Shown here: positions 36,976-48,655 of the stretch, in pieces
Position numbering within the stretch: the stretch's first letter is position 1
Layout of the letters: every line of letters begins with the position of its first letter
Assembly: GCA_013398955.1 (NCBI GenBank)
Contig: VWPU01012704.1
Location: 1-64,000, forward strand
Source: Callaeas wilsoni
Lineage: Eukaryota; Chordata; Aves; Passeriformes; Callaeidae
Direction: 5' to 3'
DNA: 64,000 nucleotides
Program-made: the position numbers and the translations under genes
The notes under the pieces: model-generated
Told to the model about the DNA's origin: nothing
Seen by the model: the letters and a program-made list of their open reading frames with translations, nothing else
Databases searched by the model: none

Positions 36976-39900
36976 CGTGCTGTCAATGGTATTATATCAA
37001 AATCTCTGTTGATAATGATGAGATCTTAGACACCTACTGAATATATAAAGGTCTGCATATGCATTCCTAAATTTAGGCACATTTTACACAATCGAAAACT
37101 TTACTACATTAAATTTTATTTATGCCAGTCTTTTGATAGTTTTAAATAGCCCTGCAGAGGGACAGGCTTTCCACCTAGCCACATTCAAATACACAGATCC
37201 AGGAGAACATCTGGGAGTGTATCCACATAGGTCAGCAGTGGACAGCGGTAGCTGGTAGCACTCCACACTAACACCCTCGAGACCAGCTGACCCGTGGTTT
37301 TGGCTTTGTGCTCCACAGTCAAAAAACATCCCTGAAGGTGCTCAGTCCAAAAGTGTTGCATTTTGCTGCCTAAAGACTTGGTTAGACAGCAGTTCCAAAT
37401 GGAATGCTGTCCAGGCCACGATGGGAGGCTGGTCTTAGTCGGACGGAAGTAATAGCAGGTGTGGAGAGATCCCTTTGGAAACAAAATGAGCCAGCACAAT
37501 TTTTGTGTTAATGCAACATATGTTCTTAGTTTCATTTGCATGAAACCTTTTCTGTTCATGTGCATTTATGCAATTGAAGAGAAAAGCTAACATTATATAA
37601 AAGTACACAATGCAACTTTTGGAAAGCAAAGTGTGTATTTGGGAGACAACTGTTCACATCAAGGCCCAGTTGGATTTCTTTTTAATACCAAGGCAACTCA
37701 GTAAAACCAATGAACAATCTCGTTGTTTTAACTGAACAAGATTTATCCCTTGCTGTCTCATTTTTACAGCTGCATGGGGTGCTTACAAGGGTCAGGATCC
37801 TCTCCTTTTTTTTTTTACTCCATTTCCCAAAATCTCAGCTTTCAATCAGCAAGGTCACAGAATCCTTGGGGAGAAAAATAAAGAAATTGTCCAAGAGTTT
37901 GTTCTTGCTTCTCTGTTTTTTTATATTTAGGAACTAAAAGCTTTTCTTTGAGCAGCATGAGCAGAGTGTGTTTACTTTCTGACATTGAGGAGTTTTTGGA
38001 AATGCTTGATTTGAGTTTACTCTGTGCCTCTTTCTGTCTGCCTTGAAATAGTGCTTGATACTTCCAATGTATGTACTTCTGGTGTTTGCAAACTGAATTG
38101 TAATAAAAACAAACAAAAACCCAAAAAACCCCCAAGCCAACAGTAGAACACATTCAGAGAGAAGGAAAACAAAGCATGGAGGAACTGCCTGTTGGAATCT
38201 AATGGTGAAGATGGGAACTACATTAACGACGCTGAGGAGAAACCTTGAATCTTGTTCAATTTGGATTTTTCTTGGGAATGTTTGGGAACATTTCTGTTTA
38301 AGTTAGCTTGTTGTAACCTGGAAGAAATTACAGCTTTAATAATATTCATCTGTGAAAATCTGAACAAAATAATTATGTTTAGGCATGCCTGGGCTGAGGT
38401 GTTACCTTAATTTAAGGCAACATTTTGTGGCTTAGCAGTGCAATAGTCACAAACCATAAGGAAACACAGAAGAGATTATTAAGTCTCCTCCTAGTAGGAA
38501 GAACTGTGTGTGGTCCTTCATACTACATGTACTCTCAGTAAAATGCAGAAATCACTGGAAAATAAAGATGATTAGTGGAGCAAGAGAACTCAGCACAGTG
38601 AATGGCAGCTCACATTTCTGGGTCAGCTGGAACTTAGATGTGTCCTTACTAAATTTCATGACTTGCCAAAGCCTTGGAAATTGTAAATTGTGAATGGAGC
38701 ATTAATATCGAGTGTCTGGGAAGCAGCCAGTTGCCCATGCAGTTGCTTCCCAAGAAATTAAAGAAGACTTAAAATGTTTTCGGAAGTACTTTGGGCAAAG
38801 AATAACTTCTGATTGTATATAATACTATTTTTTATTGCTGTGCATTTCTAAGTCCACGTTCAAAAAATGGTGTATTTGTCTCCTCAATTGCAGGAACACC
38901 TAGATAGTTCACTATAATTTTACCATGATACTCATTGGGAGATATAATTTGTTTTCACTAGTGATCCTAGAAACTTAACCTGGCCTATAAAACTGTCTGG
39001 CTGAAGCATTACACATATATAACTTTATTTACTCTTTTCAACTCTACCTGGCAGACATTTCACAACTGCACACCGTGTTTCAGTGGAAAGTAATCATTGT
39101 ACTACCGGTGGCTTAGAAGAGGGTCTCCATCCTCAGCTGTAAATTCACCAATCTTCAGTGAGCAACACTGATTAATCCCAGATGAGTGTGTGATCCTCAA
39201 AAGCTGTGGTCATAGTGTTGCTGATCTGGGATGGAAAACTAGGGGTCGCATTTCTGTTTAGAGTGGCACATTCAGCTCTCCGCTTGTCTTGTGTTTTGCA
39301 CACCTTAAAATCAACAACTGACTTACCTAACCTGGCAGGAACAAAGCAAAACCAAACAATACCCCCCCCAAAACACTCTTGTGAAATTAGGAAGATTAGA
39401 AACATGCCAGTATGGCCTTTACATCTGTCATATCTTGCTGACTATTTTGCATTCCTATGCTATTGCAGCAATTTCTGAGTATGAAACTTCCTTTTCAGTG
39501 GTATGTGTGGTGGGAAGTTATAAATTAGACCTATAGGCAAATACAAATCTGAGGCAGAATGTTAGTGTGGATTATTCACAGCAAAAGAAGGAGCTGTCAG
39601 TGACTCTGCTATCCCACCCAAAATACTAGATAATGATCTGTAGGAAATAAATCTGTGCTGGCAGAAGTAGCATTAATAAGTCTTTTTTGCTTCCATATTT
39701 TAAAAAAATCTTTCAACACAAGCATGGTTTACTGGGTATCTGGGGACTTGACTGAAATATGGCCATTTCACTCACATTGTGATAAAACCACGTACATCTG
39801 AGCATGATCTTTTACCAACTTATAAAAGAAAAGTGGCTTAAGAAGCAAAATTCTGCTTCAAGGACTCAAACCTCCCATCACATACTTTGTTTCCACTCTG

Positions 39901-40286
39901 TGTGAAACTTTAAGCTGCCTTTTTAGTTTTCCTCTCATTTGAAAATTCTCTTGCAAGTGGGGAGATGGTGCTCTGGTGATTAAAGTCAGATTTTAGTGGC
40001 TTGCTTTATTAACAATGTCTCTGTTTCTGCCAAATGTTGTTGTTGCTTCAGGATTCTCTGGTGTGTACCAAGAGCTGGCACATCTTCCTGCATTTGTTCT
40101 GGCACTTTTCAGTCCCCACAGTGCAGCAGCACAGGCACTAGAAGAGTAATCCAGCAAAACACCCCAGGGACACAAATGCCAACCAACCAAAGCCTGACTT
40201 GAGCAATGCAGCCAGCACACTTGAACTGTCCTGGAAAATAGGAACTGGAGGAATGGAATTGAATTTTACAAAAGGTACTATTAAAG
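36976..40286. other. Unique stretch without recognisable gene
   Basis: It contains a 126-codon minus-strand frame at 37185-37565, an A/C-rich stretch near 38100-38140 and a C8 run at 39362-39369. None has gene-like context. Confidence 0.5.
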
Positions 40287-40303
40287 AAAAAAAAAAAAAA
40301 AAA
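40287..40303 (+). repeat. Poly(A) tract, 17 bases
   Basis: A run of 17 A follows ATTAAAG. It lies immediately upstream of the GC-richer block at 40330. The bases before it show no recognisable LINE or processed mRNA, so a retroposition tail is possible but not shown. Confidence 0.9.
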
Positions 40304-40329
40304 GGAAGGGTTTAAATTGAGCTCAGTTT

Positions 40330-41035
40330 TAAAGCCAATGTGAGCCTGATTGGGGAGCAGTGTATAGCTGCTCCCAGGGCAGGGAAGGAATCAAACTGGT
40401 CCACATTTTCCCTGAGAGCATGAAAATGATTGATGCCATCTTTCTTACAGGCATTGATTGCTTTCTGCTTAGTTCTGGCTGGCAGAGATGAGAGCTGCCT
40501 GCCATCCCCCCCAGCTGGTGATGAGGGAGGCAAATTTTGACCCTCCCTCATCACAAAGCCTGAACATCTTCCAGAAATGCAATTGTCCCCATGAGGGACA
40601 CTGACCTGTGCCCTCCTGTGCAGGACAGCAGGGTGGTCTGTGCCCATCAAATGTGAGACAGGAGCACACAGAGGCTTGGGGATACAAGTGCAAAGCTAAA
40701 AACATAACTGCTTCATGACCAAGAACCCAAATTTGCACAAAACACTCCAGAGCAGCAGTGTAGGAAGACATATGGAGCACCAGGCTGTGATTTGAAGCCA
40801 GAGTTTTCCACGTGGAACCTGAAGTCTGTGCTGTGATCAGCAGTGCAATGGGGAGATCTCCAACCTGCAAGGTACCGCAACCCACAGAGATGTCCCTGCC
40901 ACAGGGATCAGACACCTCAGTGTACTGAAAGCAGCTTTGCTGAGCCAGCTCGGCCTCACTCTCCTGGAGAGACCAAACATGTTCCAGCTCTGCTCCCACC
41001 CTAATCCTGGACTCGCAGAGAAGTTGCAATGAAGT
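40330..41035. other. GC-richer block with long open frames
   Basis: About 700 bases are clearly richer in GC than the flanks. The minus strand carries a 189-codon frame (40469-41038) and a second overlapping frame (40312-40650). The amino-acid sequence has no recognisable domain, signal peptide or family motif, and higher GC lowers the stop-codon density, so chance is sufficient. A perfect 13-bp hairpin lies inside. It may be an old repeat, a lncRNA exon or a composition island. Confidence 0.4.
40518..40554. other. Perfect 13-bp inverted repeat, 11-base loop
   Basis: GTGATGAGGGAGG at 40518-40530 is the exact reverse complement of CCTCCCTCATCAC at 40542-40554. The 11-base AT-rich loop is CAAATTTTGAC. 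A perfect stem this long with a short loop is unlikely by chance in a window of this size, which makes it the strongest small inverted repeat noticed here. Confidence 0.75.
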
Positions 41036-44000
41036 CAATTTACCCTACCTGCAATATAGGAATTATGGTTCTTGTCTAAAGTGCTCTGCGATCTGCAGCT
41101 AGCTGTGAACTATTGATTTCTTTGTTCCCTGCTCAGAAGAGCTCTTGCTTTCATTTAAGATTTTTTTTTTCTCAGATCAGTAAATATTTTTTTTTGCCCT
41201 ATCCCAAATAAAATTAACTTTTAAACATTATTATATTAATTTTCATTTACTCAAACATGTGAATCATCTTATTAAATATTTTCCAATGCTTTTGCAGAAG
41301 ATTTTAAAAGAAATATAATTTATCTGAAGAGTCACTTTTAAACACAGTATTTCTATAAAAAGTAATTTATTTCTTTAGAAAGGACAGGTAATGTTTTCCT
41401 TCTGGCATCCCACTGACATTTTGACACTCTTCTGCTTCCCTCTGTTCTTGGATAACAGAAAACAACACTTAAGAAATTACAGGAGATTTATTTACAGTGA
41501 TACATTCATCAGTGAGGTGGCAAAAGCCACTCTGGTACTCATTGCAATCATATGAGCTTAAATAAATTCCCAAACAGCTGTGATGCCTACTCTCTCCAGC
41601 TATGCTGCCCATGACTATTTTAAAGATCATTAACAATACTCGTGTAACAGCAGACTGTTACAATCTCCATGCAACGTAAAGGTTTCCTGACTAAACTAGC
41701 AATTTTCCATTACAACTCAAAATTGTTATTAATGGCAGGGATTTGCATATTTTAAAATATCATTTTATGCTTAATTTGTCTTCTAATGACTCCAAACATG
41801 CAGGGTTTCAGTAATGACCCTTTGGACTGTGTTCTGCTTTCTTTCTGAATTAATCTTGACAGCTTTCTCACTGTAAGAAATCTTTGATTTCATAGCAGTA
41901 TTGCATAGATTTCAGTCATAGTCTTGAATCTGCATTTAGTTGTCATGACTGCAGCTGAACGCTCTTCAAATGTTTAAGCCCTACTGCTACCTCAACACCT
42001 TTTTAGAAAAGCCACCACCCAGTGCCCACCAGGAATTAGGCATCAAAGCAAAAGCAGTTACCATGGCCTGGGGAATCACTGAAGCATCAATCAGGAAGCC
42101 TTTTTTCTCCTTTATTTGCTTGTTACCTAGGAAGAAACCCCACTGTTTTTATGTTAGTGATTCTTCCTTGATTGTTATCTCGGTAAGCAGATTAAACATT
42201 AGTGCTCTGTAGGGTCAGGCCACTCCTGCTGCTCATAATTTCCAGTTCTATTACAAAGATACTGTCAGTTTGCTTCAAACTCACTAACACATGTGTTTCA
42301 CTTTAAACCTGAAATCATCTCATACAGATGCAAATCGGCTTGTTGCCTCCCCAGGGACTGCGTGAATTGGCGTCCCCCACCATAACCTCTCCAGCCTGAG
42401 TGTTCCCTTAGAGCAGCCACTTCAGTTCCACCTTACACCTGCAATATTGCTCCCTTCAGAAAGAACTGCTTTCACTCCACGGGGATATGTCAGAATATAG
42501 CTGGTGGAAGCCAAAAGAGTATTTGAAAAAAGACTTATTATACTTGGATTTGAATAATAAGGGCTTTTCTGCAAGACTGTGGATTACCAAAAGTCCACTT
42601 AAACCAAAATCTTTTTAGCATTCAAATAATCATTTAAACAGGAACTCAGCCGCCTAAAGAAACTCCTTTCCACTTCATCATCATTCTGGGAATCAAGCCC
42701 TGAGACTTTTCCAGCAGTCTACTGGTGTAAGACTGGTGTAAGAGGAAAATCAGACTCAGGAATTTTCAATTTTTTTCCAGCTATTAAGTGCCTTTCAGTT
42801 AATTTTCCTTTTTTTTGCTATTAATACTGAAAAATGTCACTTCCTCAACCTTTTTCATTCCCCCCCTTTTCCATGTGGGTAATGAAAATAGAAGGGTAGA
42901 CTCATGGCAGCACTACAGCAGTGAAATCATATTATCACTGCCTTCAGTTTCCTCTTCCTGCACACCATGCTTCCCTACTGAGTTTGTATATATCTATTTT
43001 TTCTGAACATGGAACCGTTTTGTTTGGTGTTTTTTTTGCTATTTTTAAAGAGAGCAATATTAAATCAAGTCTTTACTTTCAAAATTAACTCACTGGATAG
43101 GTCTCTTATTCATGAAAGCACTTTAGCAGCTTCACTGTCTTCCAGTAAAATTAAGGAAGGATGATTCAGGATTGGGTCATACCTAAAATTACTACAGTTT
43201 AGTTTACTTTCAGCATATTATTTTAGAATTTTTTTTTAAATTGTATTTTTACATCATACCTTTGCTGTTGATGATATGCTGTGGGAGCAGCACAGGCGTT
43301 TGACTTCTGCTTCATTGACACACAAGAACCATTTGCCACCTCCTCAGACCAGTTATCTCATGCACTTTCCATTTCAAAACCTACCAACTGAATTCATTTG
43401 CAAGGAAATAATCCAACATTAAAGGATTTCCCTTGAGCAAAGACTACTTACTCCGTGTAAAGAATGAAAAATCACAGTCCTTAAATTATAATGTTGGCAT
43501 TTCAGCTCTTTAGTTTCAGACTCCCAAGAGCTGTTTCCACCTTTTTGAGGTGGAAATAGTAATTTCTATTAAGATGTGACAGCATCTTCCCATAGACAGC
43601 GTATCTCAGGGAATTTTTGAGAAATTTGTGCCAAGCCTCTTATTTGGTTCAGTTAATATTGGGGGACCCTCTGATGGCCAGTTCTCATGGTTGCTTGGAA
43701 TCCTCTGTGATAGAGAGTTCTATTATATTTTTTTTCTTTTTTCTCATTGCAAACACACCCTGGTGGGTTTTGCAGTGTACACTACCCAGAATTCCTGTGC
43801 CAATTTAAAAATCTCTGCTGCCATGTGAACAGAATAAACTGTAGCAATGGTATGCAGACAAATGTGCCCCTTTGTTTATTGCAATAGCATAAATCTGTGT
43901 GTATTGATCCCGGTGCAAAGGTCTCTGATGATCCTGAAAGAGAGAATTTGGGCAGGATATCAATCTCTTATGATCCCGAAATAATGCCATGAGATCTTTA

Positions 44001-44669
44001 ACTTCCACTTGAACAAGCACTAAAGGCAGAGAGATGGAAACTTGGATTAACTTCTTAGCCAAGTGACACCTCTTGCAATGTTTTTGACCCTTACTTTAAA
44101 GCTGTCACCGGTTGCCTTGATTTATGGAAACACTATCCTTTTAAATCCTCCTCCCTCTTATCTCTGCAGGCAGTTTCCTGATTTGCTTTTCTTTCTCTTA
44201 GATCATCCATATTATTTCTTGACAGGGGCTGTGTGGACAGCCACACTTTCGATGGTACTCAGAAAGAAAAATGATTCTCTGTTTTCCAGCTGAACAGAAA
44301 ATATTACAGATGGTTTTAGTAGTTTCACTCAGAAGACTTCAAGACTTTTTGTTTCAGGTTACAGAAAGAAAAATAATAATTTTAAAAAATACAGAAAAAT
44401 ATGACTGCAAAGTCGTTTTCATCTTACTCTAATTTCACAAGCTAAGTTTCCCAGGAAAATCTGAAGTGTACTATAGTAACAGGATACCTTTTCCATCATT
44501 CCAAAGAGCTTTCGTCAGTAATAAAGAACCTGTTGGGCTAACACTGATTCACCAACAAAAATAAAAGCTGGCCCCAGCCCCAGAGATTATGTCTATTCAC
44601 TAGTAGTGTACAAAACCATGAGCAAGGAACAGGTCAGAGCGTGAGCACGCCAATATCTCTGTTACTTAC
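41036..44669. other. Unique AT-rich stretch
   Basis: There is no gene or interspersed repeat that I can name. A tandem duplication of an 11-mer (ACTGGTGTAAG) is present at 42720-42741 and a 12-bp hairpin with one G-U pair at 43531-43559. Confidence 0.5.
43531..43559 (+). other. Small hairpin, 12-bp stem
   Basis: CTGTTTCCACCT at 43531-43542 pairs with AGGTGGAAATAG at 43548-43559 (one G-U pair) around a TTTTG loop. It is too short for a typical microRNA precursor and of unknown significance. Confidence 0.5.
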
Positions 44670-44904
44670 CAGTGGCCATGATCCCTGTTTTGCCTTGTGC
44701 CATTTAGTGTTGTCCAGAAAACACCTGGGCACAGTTCGACAGACTGCACATGCCCGTTTCCCACGGGCACTTTGGGTATTTTCATCCTGGTGTTCTTTGG
44801 AGAGAAGCAAGACCCGGTGTGTGAAGTCAGGCCATGCCACATCACTGGGGTCCAGGGGCACAGAAAGGTCTTTGTCCATTTTTACACAGCCAGAGAGTCT
44901 GCAG
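44670..44904 (-). other. Candidate internal exon, minus strand
   Basis: On the minus strand a long pyrimidine tract ends in TTGTGCTTCAG just before 44904. A donor CTG/GTAAGTAA follows 44670. The 235 bases between are open in one frame for 78 codons (phase 1 at the start, complete codon at the end), with residues such as DPSDVAWPDFTHRVLLLSKE and a CAVC pair further on. GC at third codon positions is visibly higher than in the flanking DNA. An alternative acceptor would start at 44900. I do not recognise the protein, and the opposite strand is also open in two frames (44641-45066 and 44697-45032), as happens in GC-richer DNA. Best splice-bounded candidate in the window, but unproven; a lncRNA exon is equally possible. 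Confidence 0.35.
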
Positions 44905-45935
44905 CTGAAGCACAAGGAAAGGGGCAACAGAGGAAGAAAGTGGAGCATCAGTCCACAGGAAGGAAATTTTGTGAGGCAGTGCATCACATGGAGAAACATT
45001 GTCTATACTGGCACAGCCTCAGCTGTATTTAAAAGGAGCTTTTCTAGAATCTGTTGGTCAAGGTGAAAGAAATTATGAAGCCTGGCTTAAATGCTGAGAA
45101 TAGATTAAGAGGGTACGGTTGTTAGGTTTTGCTTTTTAGGCAGAAATACACATTAGTTTAAAAAATTATAAAGAAACTACCATTGGCCACATTGTTATTA
45201 TCCCCGCCCATACTGGTGGCTTTCACCACATCCTTTGGAGAGAGGACACGCAAGCTAACTGTGCTCTCATACAAAAAAAGAGTGATGAGGTGGGACATGA
45301 ATGAAGCAGAGCACATTTCTCCTACTCCAGTGGTGGCTGATCTGCTTTGTGGAAGCCTGACCTTTCCCAGCCACTCATTCAAACACACCCCATAAAATGT
45401 TCAATACTCTCTACTATGTTTATTTTTCTGACATGGGTTAGGAAAATCTAAAAAAAATAATGCCTGAAAGGTAATTTTGCAAAGGTGACTACTGTTAAAT
45501 TGGTTACCATATAATAGACTTACAGTTGAGGCTGACATCTCCTTTGGTATGTGAGAAACTAGAAATAGACTTGTAAGAGTTTGAAAATATGGACAAGCAA
45601 GAAAAGGTACTTGATGTCCTTCTGAAAAGGCATCCACAAAGGGAATAAAATTGGTAAAAAAGTGTACAAAATAGTAAGTCAAATATGTCACTTGAACTTA
45701 AACCAGTGGTCTCAGCAGAGTAATAATTTGAATGACAAAACCATTAAGGAGAAGAATCAGATCTCAGTGTAAAAATAAATGTGAAATAAATCTACCTCCA
45801 GCAAAATCAGTTTCTTTCTGATTTTAGTATTGCAATATTCTTCTGCAGAGGTGGAGACTGTCCCACATTAATTATTTTACATGCAAAACAAACAGGGAAC
45901 TTGAGACTCAAAACCTCTAACTGAATTAATACCAG

Positions 45936-46043
45936 TTTTTTGTGTTTTTTCTTTTTCTTTTTCTTCTTTCTTCTCTTTTTCTTTTTCTTTTTTTTTTTTT
46001 TTAAACATGGACCTAGAGTAAGTTTCCTTTCTTTTTTTTTTTT
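45936..46043 (+). repeat. Two adjacent pyrimidine (T/C) tracts
   Basis: 45936-46002 is almost pure T with CTTTTT units. 46023-46043 is a second T-run with a few C. They are separated by about 20 bases of ordinary sequence. The minus strand reads as a Lys/Glu-rich artefact frame (45877-46191). Confidence 0.85.
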
Positions 46044-46782
46044 GAGAGTTACTCTGGTGAAGAAGCAAACTGTAACATGAATGCCAGAACTGTCTGCAGC
46101 ACCATCTCCTGCTGCTCCAAGCCAGCAATGTGGGTAAGATCACAAACAAACAGCACAGTCCCAGTAGGCTCCAAATATCCCGAACTTCCACTCATTAAAG
46201 TTGGGCCTTAAAACAATACAATATGGCTTCCCCTAGAGATATTTTTTTCTGAGAGAAAAGAATAATACACTGAATCTTTAAATTTCTTTTGCCATGTCTT
46301 GAGACTTTTGTAATGAAGCAGGGAAAGTGCAGCACGATTTCATTATGTCTTGACTATATACATTGTGAATATTGATGTTTTTGTCAATTAAAATGTATAC
46401 ATAGCTTGAAGATTCCACACAGCTTTAATACATGATCAGCACAGTTACTCAGACTGTGGGTATTTTAAGAACATGCCCAGATTGCAGCTATCAGAAGCAG
46501 ATAATTTTACTCAATATATTTATTGCGGCTTTCTTACATGACTTAAAATGTGCAAAGTTGAAGTCCTCTTTTTCCCAAAGTCAATTACCACATAGCTATG
46601 GGAGAAAAGCATTTTTTTCCACATGAAACCTAAGTTCTTAAGCTCAGTTCACACAGCTGGGCATGCAGAATCAGCAAAGCTCTTAAAAATTCCCCAGGGA
46701 ATTAATGTGACTTAATGGCAGTCTAACAATGGGATAGGGCTTGTCACAGTATTCCCAGTGACTTCCAAATAGAATAAAATGT

Positions 46783-46810
46783 AAAAAAATAAATAAAATA
46801 AAAAAATAAA
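46783..46810 (+). repeat. A-rich AAAT simple repeat
   Basis: Runs of A separated by single T (AAAT/AAAAT units). It is low complexity only. Confidence 0.8.
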
Positions 46811-48636
46811 TTCAATCTTCTCTGTCAGAGATAGTTGCGATGGTATTAACCAGCAAATTTGTTCAGACCTAGACTGTGACCCTCACTGTGATTATTGCAA
46901 TGAAACCACTGCCACAGTCATTGGAAGTGTAGTATGTGAAAATTCTTCATTGTTTCTGCACTAGTTTGTTCTGCTACAGTAGCAGAGGCAATTTAAAGGC
47001 CAACTCGTGGGAATTACTGCAGCATACACGTTAAATGTGAACATTATGCTAATATCACAAGCCAGTCTAATTTAGCAGCTCTTTAAGGCACAGTACAAGA
47101 TGGTCCCTTGTCTCCTTTGAACTGAAGATATGTCTTTTCTTGCTATGAGGACGATCTTCAACTGATCACTGAGAGACATTTTGGCTGAGTATTTTACATA
47201 ATTTAACAGTTCTTATAATCTTGATTCTTTTTTAATAGAGAAAAATTGGCTGGCCTTCTCATTTGAATTGTTCTGGTGTTGGGAAAGGGAAAACAGCCAG
47301 TAAATGTTACATAAAAACAGGAGAGGAATGAGTTACAGACGTACCCCAAAGCATCCAAAGCAGTAAAACATATCACATATTATTCTTGAACAGTGCAGCC
47401 TCTGCAGAGGTACTGGATTGCTTCTCCAAAGTCCTGTTTAGTACATGATTGACAAGAAAACTACACCCCCTGCCTTGAAGCTGACTTGACTGGCATCAGT
47501 GGAGGGCTCTCCTTTCGTCCCACCAAGCCTGAGCACTCACAGGTCATCCTGAGCCCATTATCTCTCTTTCCGCTGTCAAAGCATCAGCTGTATCCCTGCT
47601 CACTTTGGGTTTCTACTGCCTGTCACTCCAACGCCAAGTGACACAGCCCAGGGTATTCTCCGTGCCAGCCTTGTGTGTTGATGGACACAGCTAGTCTTTG
47701 TCTTCTTCTTCCAGACTTTCCTGCAGTCTCAAGTGTGAGGCCCACAAAAGACTTGATAGCAATTACTCAGCTGGCAGAGATTGTGAGGGGGCTGTGAAAA
47801 GAGTAGACCTGTCCATTTCTTTATTTTAGTTCCACAACTGAATCGAAAGAAGAGAGGGAGAAGAAAAAGGTTATGTTTGACAAGGTGCAGGAGGTAAATC
47901 AGTTCAGGTCTGGAAAGGCTAAAAACCGAAAACCTGTTCCTTTGTTCAGCAACCCAACCTAAAAGACTGCCCTGAGAAAAGGTACTCCTGGAAAACAGCC
48001 TGACGCTCTTCTGACTCATTATCTTGTCAGTATAAGCAACCAAACCCTCAGCAGGATTCAAGGCTTTTGGACATTTCAGGACTTTAGGGTGAGGTTCAAT
48101 GCATCACCCCGCTGAGGACATTTGAACTGACTTCTTCCCAGCTAGAAGAATGCCAAAAGTGCAGCTTCATGGCAGTGTTATGGTTCAGCTCTTTCACTTT
48201 CCATAGATTAGGATTGAGAAAAGTGGAGCATAACTACCACTTCTCAAGTGAATACCTCAAAAAAAGTGTGCGGGATAACCAGTGCTAATATTTTTATATG
48301 GAATGATGTATATTTAAATCAGAGTTCTCAAAGGAGAGACTGGAGTAACCTGCAACATTTCTGACATTGTAAGATTGCCATACTCGCTTGAAATCATACT
48401 CTGTTTTATTGAACAGTGAGAGGATTGCTGTGGGAGGAGAAAGATTTAAATTACTTTTTGTTGTTAGAAACAAAATTCGATCCTGTGTTTTCCAAATTCT
48501 GCATGAATTCTATTATTACTGAAAAAAGGAGACATTGTTTCTGTTTCTCTTTAAGGCAGACTTAAGAAACTAGTCTTTTTCCTTCCAAACTCATAAAATT
48601 TCCTGGACATAGAACTCAACAGGGCTACCATTTCTC

Positions 48637-48655
48637 AAAAAAAAAAAAAAAAAAA
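48637..48655 (+). repeat. Poly(A) tract, 19 bases
   Basis: An uninterrupted run of 19 A without recognisable retroposed sequence in front of it. Confidence 0.9.

Noticed and set aside
43880..44090. Possible old repeat containing 'gccatgagatctttaac'
   Set aside because: One short word recalls repeats seen in other vertebrates, but no further ordered similarity is visible.
45877..46191. Lys/Glu-rich minus-strand open frame
   Set aside because: It is produced by the two pyrimidine tracts; low complexity and no gene context.
47729..48061. 110-codon minus-strand open frame
   Set aside because: No recognisable motif, and length within chance expectation.
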